The notes under the pieces: model-generated
What the model saw: only the letters and a program-made list of their open reading frames with translations
Told to the model about the DNA's origin: nothing
Databases searched by the model: none
Part shown: piece by piece, positions 20,418-29,376 of the stretch
Position numbering within the stretch: the first letter of the stretch is position 1
Layout: every line of letters begins with the position of its first letter
Program-made: the position numbers and the translations under genes
DNA from: Methylopila turkensis
GTDB lineage: Bacteria > Pseudomonadota > Alphaproteobacteria > Rhizobiales > Methylopilaceae
Length of the DNA: 64,000 nt
Direction: 5' to 3'
Assembly (NCBI RefSeq): GCF_027922325.1
Contig: NZ_BSFL01000003.1
Coordinates: 248,001 to 312,000, forward strand

Positions 20418-21509
20418 ATGATCGATCGCAGAACCGCCCTGAAGGGGGCCGCGGCGACCGCGGTCGCCGCGCTCGCCTGTCCGTCGCTGGCGAGGGCGAC
20501 GCCTGCCGCCTTCGCGCCGAAGCCGGGCGACTGGCGCACCTTCGAGATCCGCACCAGGATCACGCTGCCGTCGTCGAAGGGCGTGGCGCGCGTCTGGGTC
20601 CCGACGCCGAGCTTCGCCGCGGACGACTGGACGCGACCGGAGCCTTCGACCTTCAGCGGCGACGCCGCCAAGGCGGACCTGATCGAAGGGCCGATCGGCA
20701 TGGTCGTCGCCGAGTGGCGCGAAGGCGCCGCGGCCCCGACGCTGGAGGTCGTGAGCCGCTTCTCGACGCGGGACCGCGCCGTCGACCTCTCGGCGAGCGG
20801 GGCGACGCTTTCGGCCGCGGACCGGGCGCTCTATCTGGCGCCGACCGAACTGATCCCGACCGACGGCATCGTCGCCGAGACGGCGAAGAAGGCGGTCGGC
20901 GACGCCTCGACGGACCGCGCCAAGGCCGAGGCGATCTACCAGTGGGTGGTGGCGAACACCTTCCGCGACGCCAAGGTGCGCGGCTGCGGGCTCGGCGACG
21001 TCGCGACCATGCTCGAAAGCGGAAATCTCGGCGGCAAGTGCGCCGATCTCAACGCGCTGTTCGTGGGCCTCGCCCGCGCGGCCGGGCTGCCGGCGCGCGA
21101 CGTCTACGGCATCCGCGTCGCGCCTTCGCGCTTCGGCTATAAGAGCCTCGGAGCGAATTCCGAGACCATCACGAAGGCCCAGCACTGCCGCGCCGAGGTG
21201 TGGCTCGACGGTCCGGGCTGGACGCCGGTCGACCCGGCCGACGTCCGCAAGGTCGCGCTCGAGGAGCCGCCGGCCAATCTGCCGCTCGACGATCCCAAGG
21301 TCGCGGCCGCGCGGAAGACGCTGTTCGGGGCGTGGGAGGGCAACTGGCTCGCCTTCAACGACGCCCACGACGTGGCGCTGCCGGGATCGGCGGGCCCGAA
21401 GCTCGGCTTCCTGATGTATCCGCAGGCCGAGACCGTCGCCGGCCGGCTCGATTGCCTGGACGCCGACAGCTTCAGATACGCCATCACCACGCGCGAGATC
21501 GTAGCTTGA
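20418..21509 (+). CDS. Tat-exported transglutaminase-like protein
   Basis: The 363-residue protein begins with a twin-arginine signal (DRRTALKGAAATAVAALA). The core domain has a full transglutaminase/papain-like triad: Cys208 (LGGKCADLN), His256 (KAQHCRAEVWL) and Asp272 (TPVDPADV). It is distinct from the cytoplasmic transglutaminase-like protein at 6036-6872. A periplasmic protease or amide hydrolase is likely; the substrate is unknown. It follows the thioredoxin-like gene by 32 bases, so co-expression is likely. Confidence 0.87.
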   Translation: MIDRRTALKGAAATAVAALACPSLARATPAAFAPKPGDWRTFEIRTRITLPSSKGVARVWVPTPSFAADDWTRPEPSTFSGDAAKADLIEGPIGMVVAEWREGAAAPTLEVVSRFSTRDRAVDLSASGATLSAADRALYLAPTELIPTDGIVAETAKKAVGDASTDRAKAEAIYQWVVANTFRDAKVRGCGLGDVATMLESGNLGGKCADLNALFVGLARAAGLPARDVYGIRVAPSRFGYKSLGANSETITKAQHCRAEVWLDGPGWTPVDPADVRKVALEEPPANLPLDDPKVAAARKTLFGAWEGNWLAFNDAHDVALPGSAGPKLGFLMYPQAETVAGRLDCLDADSFRYAITTREIVA

Positions 21510-21518
21510 TCCATGTCC

Positions 21519-21556
21519 TTCGCCGTCATTCCCGGCTCTGCGGGGGTGACGGCGAA
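21519..21556. repeat. Palindromic REP-like element
   Basis: TTCGCCGTCA at 21519-21528 pairs perfectly with TGACGGCGAA at 21547-21556; the interior (CCCG/CGGG) extends the stem. The CGTCATTCCCGG wording resembles dispersed palindromic repeats often found between genes in Hyphomicrobiales. It may also end transcription of the preceding gene. Only one copy is seen in this window. Confidence 0.5.
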
Positions 21557-21670
21557 TGCGATCATGATCGCGCCTAGGCCTGCCGCTGTAAGGAACTGCG
21601 TTTCGTAAAACTACGAATTGCGGCGGGTGCGCCGCGCAATCAGTGTCGCAGTCTCTGGAAGGGGGCGGCG

Positions 21671-22057
21671 GTGAACGGAAAATTTTTCGGTGTGGTGGCG
21701 GTGACCATTGCGCTGTTCGCCTCGGGCGCGCCGGCGAGCGCAGGCTCGTCGGACATCGACCGCGTGTTCGGCGCCATGGCCCCGCTGATCCGTGAGACCT
21801 TTCGCCCCCGCGATGCGCCCTCTCGCTACGAGCAGCGATATGCGCGCCAACGGTCCGACCGGGGCCGTGTGTCGCAGCGCGGGGCACAGTCCCGCAAGAG
21901 CGCGCCGGTTAAGTCGCGCAACGCCTTTACTCGGAGGGCGGCTCCCGTAAGGTCTGCGCGCCAGCCTGCGCCGCAGTACTATACGCGCGGCCAATTCGAC
22001 GGCGGCTACTACAAGTGCGGCATGGTCTGCCCCGCCAACGTCAGCGCGGACTACTGA
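21671..22057 (+). CDS. Hypothetical secreted basic protein with C-terminal CxxxC
   Basis: A 128-residue ORF from GTG with a clear signal peptide ending at PASAGSS (cleavage near residue 25). The mature part is rich in Arg, Ser and Gln and strongly basic (about 48-100). It ends in a Tyr/Gly-rich tail with Cys116 and Cys120 (YYKCGMVCPANVSADY). GGAAGGGGG precedes the start. I recognise no family. The two cysteines could form a disulfide in the periplasm or bind a metal. It is a separate transcription unit after the REP-like element. Confidence 0.6.
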   Translation: MNGKFFGVVAVTIALFASGAPASAGSSDIDRVFGAMAPLIRETFRPRDAPSRYEQRYARQRSDRGRVSQRGAQSRKSAPVKSRNAFTRRAAPVRSARQPAPQYYTRGQFDGGYYKCGMVCPANVSADY

Positions 22058-22124
22058 GCGCAATCCTGCGTGAAGCGCCAGACCCGCTCTTGAGCCGCCA
22101 AGGGCCTGAACCAGCCTTCCGCGG

Positions 22125-22628
22125 TCACAGCCCGCGCTGAAAGAAGGCGAGGTCGAGCGCCGGCCCGGCGTCCGGCCCGCCGAACTGCGTCAGCAGAGCA
22201 TGCGCCTGCCCGCGGTGGTGGGTCTGGTGATTGAACAGGTGCGCCAGCGCGAACTCCAGCGGCTGGCGAATCTCCTCCGGGGACGTTTGGCGGCGGTAGA
22301 CGATGGTGCGTTCGGCGTCCTTCTCATCCAGCCCGCCGACGAAGGCCCGCAGACGCTCGTCCTCGGCCTCGCGGGCGGCCGTCAGGTCGCCGAGGTCGTC
22401 GTGGAGGATCTGGTCGAGCTTGAGGTCGGAAGCGGGCTCGCCCTCGAACCGGCCGAGCCAGATGCGGTCGGCGACGAGGATGTGGTTCAGCGTGCCGCGC
22501 AGGCTGCGGAAGAACGCGCCGCCGTCGCGGCCGAAGTCGGTCGGGGGCAGGGCCGCGACCGCCGCATAGAGCCGCCGGTTCGCCCACGTGTTGTAGTCCC
22601 CGAACATGATCCAGCGTTTCATCATCAC
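22125..22628 (-). CDS. DinB family protein
   Basis: A 167-residue four-helix DinB/YfiT-like protein. The metal-binding histidines are in TLNHILVADRIWLGRF and in LFNHQTHHRGQAHALL near residue 135. Proteins of this fold include thiol-dependent transferases and metal-binding stress proteins; the activity here is unknown. Three consecutive ATG codons (22628, 22625, 22622) are possible starts. It is transcribed divergently from the GST gene. Confidence 0.85.
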   Translation of the reverse strand: MMMKRWIMFGDYNTWANRRLYAAVAALPPTDFGRDGGAFFRSLRGTLNHILVADRIWLGRFEGEPASDLKLDQILHDDLGDLTAAREAEDERLRAFVGGLDEKDAERTIVYRRQTSPEEIRQPLEFALAHLFNHQTHHRGQAHALLTQFGGPDAGPALDLAFFQRGL

Positions 22629-22693
22629 CTCGCCTTGATGGCATCTGGCATGCCAGTGTGCGTCGTCAGACCAAGAAACGTGGAAGGAACGCC

Positions 22694-23374
22694 ATGACCG
22701 CCCATCTCTACGATCTCGTCCTCGCGGACGGCCGCCGGCTGTCGCCTTATTGCTGGGCCGCCAAGCTGGCGCTGGCCCATAAGGGCGTGACGCTTGAGAC
22801 CACGCCGACGCGCTTCGTCGACATCTCGACCGTCGCAGGCGGCGGTTTCAAGACCGTGCCGGTGACGGAGATCGACGGAGCGACCATTGGCGATTCGTTC
22901 GCGCTCGCGCTCCATCTGGAAAAGACCCGGCCCGACGCGCCGGCGCTGTTCGGAGGCGAGAGCGCTGTCGCGCTCACCCGCGGCGTCGCCGCCCAGGGCG
23001 CGTACCTCCTCGGCAAGATGTCCCGCCCGATGGTCCTCGCGATCCACGACGCGCTCGACGCGGAGACGCAGGGCTACTTCCGCGCCTCGCGCGAGAAGAT
23101 GTTCCGGCACACGCTCGAGGAGGTCGCGGCGAACCCGGACGCCAGCGTCGCGGCCGCGAAGGACGCCATGACGCCGTTGCGCATCCTGCTGCGCGGCCAG
23201 CCGTTCCTGGGCGGCGACGCGCCGCTGTTCGCGGACTTCCTGATCGCAGGCCTGTTCCAGTGGGCGAGGGTGGTCGGCGCCGTCGACTATCTCGCCGGCG
23301 AGGAGCGGATCGGCCCCTGGTTCGGTCGGCTCGAGGAGCGCTACGGCGAAACGCTCGCCGCGACGAGGGGATAG
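22694..23374 (+). CDS. Glutathione S-transferase family protein
   Basis: The 226-residue protein has a thioredoxin-like N-terminal domain ([18 protein letters not shown], with Ser/Cys near the glutathione site, and [19 protein letters not shown]) and an all-helical C-terminal domain. The N-terminal wording resembles the beta-etherase-like (LigE/LigF) branch. GGAAGGAA before the ATG at 22694 supports this start over 22658. The substrate is not predictable. Confidence 0.8.
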   Translation: MTAHLYDLVLADGRRLSPYCWAAKLALAHKGVTLETTPTRFVDISTVAGGGFKTVPVTEIDGATIGDSFALALHLEKTRPDAPALFGGESAVALTRGVAAQGAYLLGKMSRPMVLAIHDALDAETQGYFRASREKMFRHTLEEVAANPDASVAAAKDAMTPLRILLRGQPFLGGDAPLFADFLIAGLFQWARVVGAVDYLAGEERIGPWFGRLEERYGETLAATRG

Positions 23375-23510
23375 GCCGGCTTGTCTCGGAACAGGGACCT
23401 TCCGCGCCGCTAGCCCCCACGCTATAAGCCGCGCGCTTTCCTCATCCGGCGTGCGCGGCCGGCGGCATCGAGCCTGCGGCGCGCATCCTTCCAGACGACA
23501 AGGTTGTCCC

Positions 23511-23933
23511 ATGGCTCTCGAGCGCACCTTCTCCATCATTAAGCCCGACGCGACCCGCCGCAACATCACCGGCAAGGTGCTGACCTACATCGAGGCGGCC
23601 GGCCTGCGCGTCGTGGCGCAGAAGCGCCTGCAGCTCACCAAGGAGCAGGCCGAGGGCTTCTACGCGGTCCACAAGGAGCGTCCGTTCTTCAACGACCTCG
23701 TCGGCTTCATGATCTCGGGCCCGGTCGTCGTTCAGGTGCTCGAGGGCGAGAACGCCGTCGCCAAGTACCGCGAGGTCATGGGCGCGACCAACCCGGCGAA
23801 CGCGGCCGAGGGCACCATCCGCAAGGACCTCGCCGAGTCGATCGAGGCCAACTCCGTGCATGGCTCGGACGCCCCGGAGACCGCGAAGGAAGAGATCGCG
23901 TACTTCTTCAAGGACGACGAAATCGTCGGCTGA
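23511..23933 (+). CDS. ndk: Nucleoside diphosphate kinase
   Basis: The 140-residue enzyme transfers the gamma-phosphate of ATP to other nucleoside diphosphates through a phosphohistidine. His117 in the motif [12 protein letters not shown] is the phosphorylated residue. The N-terminal [18 protein letters not shown] is canonical. In-frame sequence upstream to 23451 is not conserved. A strong intrinsic terminator follows within 50 bases. Confidence 0.98.
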   Translation: MALERTFSIIKPDATRRNITGKVLTYIEAAGLRVVAQKRLQLTKEQAEGFYAVHKERPFFNDLVGFMISGPVVVQVLEGENAVAKYREVMGATNPANAAEGTIRKDLAESIEANSVHGSDAPETAKEEIAYFFKDDEIVG

Positions 23934-23980
23934 GGCTGCCGAAACTTAAAAAATCCGGCATGCCAAGACTGGCGGCCCCG

Positions 23981-24017
23981 CGACCGGCGTGCGACAAAAC
24001 GCGCCGGTCGTTTTTTT
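23981..24017 (+). terminator. Intrinsic terminator after ndk
   Basis: CGACCGGCG (23981-23989) pairs with CGCCGGTCG (24002-24010), followed at once by seven T residues (24011-24017). It ends ndk transcription only 15 bases before the start codon of the next gene. Confidence 0.9.
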
Positions 24018-24031
24018 GTGAGGCGAGGGTG

Positions 24032-24718
24032 ATGGGCCTCGGATCGGTGGACTGGCTGGCCTTCGGCGAGATCGTCTGGATCAACGCCCTGCTTTCGGGC
24101 GACAACGCCGTTCTGATCGCGATGGCCTGCCGCGCCCTTCCGGCCCGGCAGCGGCGCATGGGGATGATCCTCGGCGCCGGGGTTGCGATCGCGCTGCGCA
24201 TCCTGTTCACGCTCGTCATCGTCGCGCTGCTGGGCGTTCCCTACCTGAAGGTCGTGGGCGCGCTGGCGCTGCTCTACATCGCGGTCGACCTGCTCGCGCC
24301 GGGCGACGAGGCGGAGGGCGAGGTCAAAAGCTCCGAGAGCCTCTTGCGCGCCGTCGGCACCATCGCTGTCGCAGACGTGGTCATGAGTCTCGACAATGTG
24401 ATCGCCATCGCGGGCGTCGCCGGCGATCACTTCGGGCTTCTCGTCGCCGGGCTTGTTATCTCGGTGCCGATGATCGTCGCAGGCAGCGCGGTCATCCTCG
24501 CCGTGATGGATCGGTTTCCGCTCATCGTGTGGGCGGGCGCCGCGTTGCTTGGCTTCGTGGCCGGCGAGATGCTGATCTCCGACGTCGCCTTGGCCGACCG
24601 GCTCGGCGCCGCCGTCGTCCACGACTGGGAGACGACGACGGCGGTGACGCTCGCGGCGCTGGTCGTCGCGGCGGGATGGATGATGCGGCGCCTGAAGCGT
24701 CGCGACGCGCCGTCCTGA
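24032..24718 (+). CDS. TerC/YjbE family membrane protein, copy 1
   Basis: A 228-residue protein with about seven hydrophobic helices and the two acidic TerC motifs: LLSGDNAVLIAMACRALP near residue 22 and VMSLDNVIAIAGVAG near residue 120. TerC-family proteins are linked to manganese efflux or metal loading of exported proteins. ATG at 24032 has GAGGCGAGGG before it; the longer frame from 23960 would run through the ndk terminator. I found no yybP-ykoY riboswitch signature upstream. Confidence 0.87.
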   Translation: MGLGSVDWLAFGEIVWINALLSGDNAVLIAMACRALPARQRRMGMILGAGVAIALRILFTLVIVALLGVPYLKVVGALALLYIAVDLLAPGDEAEGEVKSSESLLRAVGTIAVADVVMSLDNVIAIAGVAGDHFGLLVAGLVISVPMIVAGSAVILAVMDRFPLIVWAGAALLGFVAGEMLISDVALADRLGAAVVHDWETTTAVTLAALVVAAGWMMRRLKRRDAPS

Positions 24719-24816
24719 GGGAACAGGACGGAGTTGGCGGGCCGCCCGCAGCGATCCGAATGGCTTTCCTGTAACGAAGATCGTGCGCCGCGAGAGCGCG
24801 ACACAAGGGGACACGA

Positions 24817-25584
24817 ATGGAATTCAGCTTCGCCTTCGACCAGCCGACGTTCTGGATTTCGCTGCTTCAGATCATCTGGATCGATCTGCTGCTGTCAGGC
24901 GACAACGCCGTGGTCATCGCGCTGGCGTGCCGGAAGCTGCCGCCGAAGCAGCGCAAGATGGGCATCCTGCTCGGCGCCGGCGCCGCGGTCGGCCTGCGCA
25001 TCATCTTCGCCTTCTTCATCACCTTCCTGCTCGGCGTGCCCTTCCTCAAGATCGCCGGCGGCGTGCTGCTGTTCTGGATCGCGGTGAAGCTTGCGACCGA
25101 CGAGCACGAGGACCACGCCGACGTCGCCGCGAGCGAGAACCTTTGGGGCGCGGTGCGCACCATCGCCATCGCCGACGCCGTGATGAGCCTCGACAACGTC
25201 GTCGCCATCGCCGCCGCTGCGAAGGGGCATCCGGAGCTCTTCATCTTCGGCCTGCTGCTCACCATCCCGCTGATCATCGCGGGCTCCACGCTGCTGTCCG
25301 CGGTCCTGCAGAAGTATCCGTTCCTGGTCTGGCTCGGCGCGGCGCTGCTCGGCTGGATCGCCGGCGAGATGATCCTCGGCGACGTCGTGATCCTGAACTG
25401 GCTGAACGGGTTGGACGCGGGCTACGTCATCCCCGATCCGGAGAACCCGGGCGGTCTCACCGCGGTGAAGTGGCTGCATTACGCGGCGGCCGCTGCGGGC
25501 ACCGTGTTGGTGCTGGCGATCAGCTACGGCCTGAAGCGCCGCCGCCACGCCACGGCGGAAGGCACGATCAAGGACGCGAGCTGA
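24817..25584 (+). CDS. TerC/YjbE family membrane protein, copy 2
   Basis: A 255-residue paralogue of the preceding gene. It has the same acidic motifs (LLSGDNAVVIALACRKLPP and VMSLDNVVAIAAAAKG), seven hydrophobic segments, and an insertion before the last helix (GYVIPDPENPGGLTAV). AAGGGG precedes the ATG at 98 bases from the previous stop. Likely a manganese or related metal exporter. The pair probably arose by tandem duplication and divergence. Confidence 0.88.
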   Translation: MEFSFAFDQPTFWISLLQIIWIDLLLSGDNAVVIALACRKLPPKQRKMGILLGAGAAVGLRIIFAFFITFLLGVPFLKIAGGVLLFWIAVKLATDEHEDHADVAASENLWGAVRTIAIADAVMSLDNVVAIAAAAKGHPELFIFGLLLTIPLIIAGSTLLSAVLQKYPFLVWLGAALLGWIAGEMILGDVVILNWLNGLDAGYVIPDPENPGGLTAVKWLHYAAAAAGTVLVLAISYGLKRRRHATAEGTIKDAS

Positions 25585-25592
25585 CGTCCTTC

Positions 25593-25619
25593 GGCGGGCC
25601 CGGTTCCTCCGGGCCCGCC
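25593..25619. terminator. G+C-rich hairpin after terC copy 2
   Basis: GGCGGGCCCGG (25593-25603) pairs with CCGGGCCCGCC (25609-25619) over a five-base loop. It precedes the main terminator at 25640. Confidence 0.55.
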
Positions 25620-25639
25620 GGGCCGCAGCTTCCGGACAC

Positions 25640-25672
25640 AAAAAGGGCGCGGCCTCGACCGCGCCCTTTTTT
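25640..25672. terminator. Bidirectional intrinsic terminator between terC and purN
   Basis: A-tract plus GGGCGCGG (25640-25652) pairs with CCGCGCCC plus T-tract (25659-25672). With A and T tracts on both flanks it should stop transcription from both convergent units. Confidence 0.9.
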
Positions 25673-25699
25673 GCATTTGGAACCCGTGAAAACCGGCGC

Positions 25700-26344
25700 T
25701 CAGGGCCAGATGTAGGGGCCGGGCGCCGGCTCCGCGCTTTCCGTGACGACGCGGCCGTCGACCAGCCGCGACGCGCCCGTCGCCCACAGCCGCAGCGCGC
25801 GGGGATAGAGCCGGTGCTCGGCGGCGAGCACCCGGTCGGCGAGGGCGCCTTCGTCGTCGCCATCGAGCACCGGCACCGCCGCCTGCGCGATGATCGGGCC
25901 GGAATCCATCTCCGGCGTCACCACATGCACGGTGCAGCCGTGGAGCTTCACCCCGGCCGCGAGCGCGCGGGCATGGGTGTCGAGCCCCTTGAAGCTCGGC
26001 AGCAGCGCGGGGTGGATGTTGATCATCCGGCCGGCCCATCCCGCGATGAAGCCGTCGGTCAGCATGCGCATGAAGCCGGCGAGGCAGACGATGTCCGGCG
26101 CAAAGCGGCGCAGCGCCCGGTCGAGCTCGGCGTCGAACGCCTCGCGGCTCGGAAACGCCTTGTGGTCCACCACCGCCGTCGCGATGCCGGCCCGCTGCGC
26201 GATCGCGAGCGCCCCCGCTGTCGGCCGGTTCGAGATCACCGCGACGATCTCGGCCGGAAAATCCGGCTCCGCGGCGGCGTCGATCAGAGCCGCCATGTTG
26301 GAGCCGCGCCCCGAGACGAGGATCGCGACGCGGGCGCGGCTCAT
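25700..26344 (-). CDS. purN: Phosphoribosylglycinamide formyltransferase
   Basis: The 214-residue enzyme uses 10-formyl-THF to formylate GAR in purine synthesis. Diagnostic blocks are [16 protein letters not shown] at the N-terminus, [15 protein letters not shown], the catalytic Asn/His region [20 protein letters not shown] and [18 protein letters not shown] with the catalytic aspartate. The start overlaps the purM stop by four bases. Confidence 0.97.
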   Translation of the reverse strand: MSRARVAILVSGRGSNMAALIDAAAEPDFPAEIVAVISNRPTAGALAIAQRAGIATAVVDHKAFPSREAFDAELDRALRRFAPDIVCLAGFMRMLTDGFIAGWAGRMINIHPALLPSFKGLDTHARALAAGVKLHGCTVHVVTPEMDSGPIIAQAAVPVLDGDDEGALADRVLAAEHRLYPRALRLWATGASRLVDGRVVTESAEPAPGPYIWP

Positions 26345-27435
26345 GCCGCCGGCGCGGCGAGGTCGAGCGCGCCCTCGAAATGGACGGGATCGTCGGCGCG
26401 GGCGATCTCTCGTATCTCGCCGATCCGCACGGGCGTCTCGCCCTCGGCTTTCAGCGCGGCCTCGACGGCCTCCGCCTGTTCGGCGGCGACCACGACCACC
26501 ATGCCGACGCCGCAGTTGAACGTCCGCAGCATCTCCGACTGCGATACGCCGCCCGCCGCGGCCAGCCAGCCGAAAACCGGCGGCACGGGGATAACGGAGA
26601 GATCGATCCAGGCCCCGAAGCCGTCGGGCAGCACGCGGGGCAGGTTGTCGGGCAGGCCGCCGCCGGTGATGTGGGCGAGCGCCTTGACGCCGTCGGTGGC
26701 CTTCAGGGCTGCGATCAGCGGGCGCACGTAGAGCTTCGTCGGCGTCAGCAGCGCGCGGCCGAGCGTCTTCTGCGGCTCGAACGGGGCGGGCGCCTCCAGC
26801 GACAGGCCGGAACGCGCCACGATGCGGCGGACCAGCGAATAGCCGTTGGAATGGACGCCGGAGGAGGGAAGGCCGAGCAGCACGTCGCCGGCCTTGACGT
26901 CGCGGCGCGGCAGCAGGCGGCCGCGCTCGGCGGCGCCGACCGCAAAGCCCGCAAGGTCGTAGTCGCCGTCGGCGTACATGCCCGGCATCTCGGCGGTCTC
27001 GCCGCCGATCAGCGCGCAGCCGGCCTCGATGCAGCCGGTGGCGATGCCTTTGACGACCTCGTAGGCGGTGTCGCCCGCCAGCTTGCCGCAGGCGAAGTAG
27101 TCGAGAAAGAACAACGGCTCGGCGCCCTGCACCACGACGTCGTTGACCGACATGGCGACGAGATCGATGCCGATCGTGTCGTGGTGTCCGGTCTCGATCG
27201 CGATCTTGAGCTTGGTGCCGACGCCGTCGTTGGCCGCGACGAGGATCGGGTCCACGAAACCGGCGGCCTTCAGGTCGAACAGTCCGCCGAAGCCGCCGAT
27301 CTCGGCGTCGGCCCCGCTGCGGCGGGTGGCGCGCACGAGCGCCTTCAGGCGCTCGACCAGCGCGTTGCCGGCGTCGATGTCCACGCCCGCGTCCGCATAG
27401 GTCAGGCCGCCGCTTGTCTTCGTCGTGTCGGCCAT
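26341..27435 (-). CDS. purM: Phosphoribosylformylglycinamidine cyclo-ligase
   Basis: The 364-residue ATP-dependent ligase closes the imidazole ring to make AIR. Recognisable blocks are [67 protein letters not shown] and [16 protein letters not shown]. Gene order purM-purN is typical. The gene diverges from the CDP-alcohol phosphatidyltransferase gene at 27606. Confidence 0.97.
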   Translation of the reverse strand: MADTTKTSGGLTYADAGVDIDAGNALVERLKALVRATRRSGADAEIGGFGGLFDLKAAGFVDPILVAANDGVGTKLKIAIETGHHDTIGIDLVAMSVNDVVVQGAEPLFFLDYFACGKLAGDTAYEVVKGIATGCIEAGCALIGGETAEMPGMYADGDYDLAGFAVGAAERGRLLPRRDVKAGDVLLGLPSSGVHSNGYSLVRRIVARSGLSLEAPAPFEPQKTLGRALLTPTKLYVRPLIAALKATDGVKALAHITGGGLPDNLPRVLPDGFGAWIDLSVIPVPPVFGWLAAAGGVSQSEMLRTFNCGVGMVVVVAAEQAEAVEAALKAEGETPVRIGEIREIARADDPVHFEGALDLAAPAA

Positions 27436-27605
27436 GCTCTCCCGGCTCCGCGTCGCGTCGCCGACCCCTTAGACCGCGTCCGTTCGAGGCGCAACACGCA
27501 GCGGGCGTTCTCCCCGCCCGGGCATCGCCGAAGGACGAAGTGGCCCAGCGCTCGTCGCGTGCTTATCTCGCGGCTGGAGGCGGCGCCAGCGCCTCCGGAG
27601 CGCCC

Positions 27606-28163
27606 ATGGTGAACCTGCCCAACCTGCTGACCATCGGCCGGCTGTTCGCGACCCCGCTGGTGATCTGGCTGATCGCGACCGGCGAGCATCTGGCGGCGTT
27701 CTGGGTGTTCGCGCTCGCCGGGGCGACGGACGCGGTCGACGGCGCGCTGGCGCGTGCGCTCGACCAGCGCACGAAGCTCGGCGCCTATCTCGACGCCGTC
27801 GCGGACAAGGCGCTGCTCGTCTCGATCTACGTGACGCTGGCGCTCGCCGGCGAGATACCGGCCGCTCTCGCAGCGGCCGTGGTGGCGCGCGACGCCCTGA
27901 TCGTGGGCGCCGTCGGCCTGGGCTGGGCCCTGCAGCGGCCTTTGCCGATCGAGCCCCTCAAAATCAGCAAGGCCAACACCGCGGCCCAGATCGTGTTCGC
28001 CGGCCTCGTGCTCGGAGGCGACGGATTCGGGCTGCGGTTCGGCATGCTGGAGGCCGCGGTTGGCTGGGTGGTCGCCGGCTTGACGCTGGCTTCGGCGGGG
28101 GCATATCTCCTCGCATTCGCAAAACACATGGCGCGCGCGGAGACCGGACGGCGGGACCCGTGA
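27606..28163 (+). CDS. CDP-alcohol phosphatidyltransferase family protein
   Basis: A 185-residue membrane enzyme with the full catalytic motif DGx2ARx8Gx3Dx3D (DGALARALDQRTKLGAYLDA) near residue 43. Such enzymes move a phosphatidyl group from CDP-diacylglycerol to an alcohol; the short length and NLPNLLTIGRL start resemble phosphatidylglycerophosphate synthase (PgsA). Exact substrate is not certain. I chose ATG at 27606; the upstream in-frame stretch overlaps purM and is unconserved. It heads a five-gene run ending with ppx. Confidence 0.87.
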   Translation: MVNLPNLLTIGRLFATPLVIWLIATGEHLAAFWVFALAGATDAVDGALARALDQRTKLGAYLDAVADKALLVSIYVTLALAGEIPAALAAAVVARDALIVGAVGLGWALQRPLPIEPLKISKANTAAQIVFAGLVLGGDGFGLRFGMLEAAVGWVVAGLTLASAGAYLLAFAKHMARAETGRRDP

Positions 28164-28195
28164 CCGCGGACCGTCGCGGGAGAGACGAGACCACG

Positions 28196-29365
28196 ATGGC
28201 CTTGCAGCGTCAGGTACTGTTCTGGATCGGACTGGCGGCGGTCGTCGTCCTCTTTCTCTACCTCTTCTCCAGCATCCTGCTGCCGTTCGTGGCGGGCCTC
28301 GCGCTCGCCTATCTGCTCGACCCGCTCGCCGACCGGCTCGGCCGACTGGGGCTGCCGCGCGTCTGGGCGACGGTCGTGATCCTCGTCACGGTGGTGCTGA
28401 CCTTCGTGCTGCTGATCATGCTGATCGCGCCGCTGCTGGCCGAACAGCTCGCAAACTTCGTCGAGCGGCTGCCGCAGACCATCGCCCGCCTGCAGGAGCT
28501 GATCGCGCAGCAGAACCAGCCGTGGATCGAGCGTCTGCTTGGGCAGGGGCTCGGCCAGGTCCGTTCCTCCATCGGCACGATCGTCAGCCAGGGTCTGAAC
28601 TGGATGACGACGTTCCTCGCCTCGCTCTGGACCGGCGGGCAGGCGGTGCTCTCGGTGATCAGCCTGCTGGTGGTGACGCCGGTCGTCGCCTTCTACATGC
28701 TGATCGACTGGGACCGGATGGTGGAGACCATCGACGGCTGGGTGCCACTCCGCCACAAGGCCACCATCCGCCGGCTCGCACGCGACATCGACGGGGGCGT
28801 GGCCGGCTTCGTGCGGGGCCAGGCGTTGGTCTGCCTGCTGCTCGGCACGTTCTACGCCATCGCGCTGAGCATGGTGGGGCTGAACTTCGGCCTGCTGATC
28901 GGCCTCGGCGCCGGCTTGATCGGCTTCATCCCCTACATCGGCTCGATCACCGGCCTGCTGGTGTCGCTCGCCGTCGCGATCGTCCAGTTCTGGCCCGACT
29001 ACACCATGGTGGCGATCGTGCTCGGCATCTTCGTCTTCGGACAGTTCGTCGAGGGCAACTTCCTGCAGCCCCGCCTCGTCGGGCGCTCCGTCGGGCTGCA
29101 TCCGGTGTGGCTGATGTTCGCGCTGGTCGCCTTCGGCTACCTGTTCGGCTTCGTCGGCCTGCTCGTCGCCGTGCCTCTGGCGGCGGCGGTCGGCGTGCTG
29201 TTGCGGTTCGGGCTGGACCGCTACCTCGAAAGCCCGTTCTACACCGGCGACGAGGGCGAACCCGACGTGCTTCCGGGCGGCCCCAAGGGCGCGAGCCTGT
29301 TCGGACCGCGCACGACGATCGCGCCTCCTCCTCCGCCCGCCGCGCCTCCCGCCGAGGGGCGCTGA
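28196..29365 (+). CDS. AI-2E family (PerM-like) permease
   Basis: A 389-residue polytopic protein with the family layout: paired N-terminal helices (LLPFVAGLALAYLLDPLAD), an amphipathic middle, and LIGLGAGLIGFIPYIGSITG plus FGQFVEGNFLQPRLVGRSVG near residues 240-300. Members range from AI-2 exporters to antiporters, so the substrate is open. The C-terminus is proline-rich. GTG at 28160, overlapping the previous stop by four bases, is an alternative start adding 12 residues. Confidence 0.85.
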   Translation: MALQRQVLFWIGLAAVVVLFLYLFSSILLPFVAGLALAYLLDPLADRLGRLGLPRVWATVVILVTVVLTFVLLIMLIAPLLAEQLANFVERLPQTIARLQELIAQQNQPWIERLLGQGLGQVRSSIGTIVSQGLNWMTTFLASLWTGGQAVLSVISLLVVTPVVAFYMLIDWDRMVETIDGWVPLRHKATIRRLARDIDGGVAGFVRGQALVCLLLGTFYAIALSMVGLNFGLLIGLGAGLIGFIPYIGSITGLLVSLAVAIVQFWPDYTMVAIVLGIFVFGQFVEGNFLQPRLVGRSVGLHPVWLMFALVAFGYLFGFVGLLVAVPLAAAVGVLLRFGLDRYLESPFYTGDEGEPDVLPGGPKGASLFGPRTTIAPPPPPAAPPAEGR

Positions 29366-29376
29366 GGACCGCCGTC

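Noticed and set aside
23934-24031. yybP-ykoY manganese riboswitch before terC
   Set aside because: The conserved motif elements are not present; the only structure is the ndk terminator.
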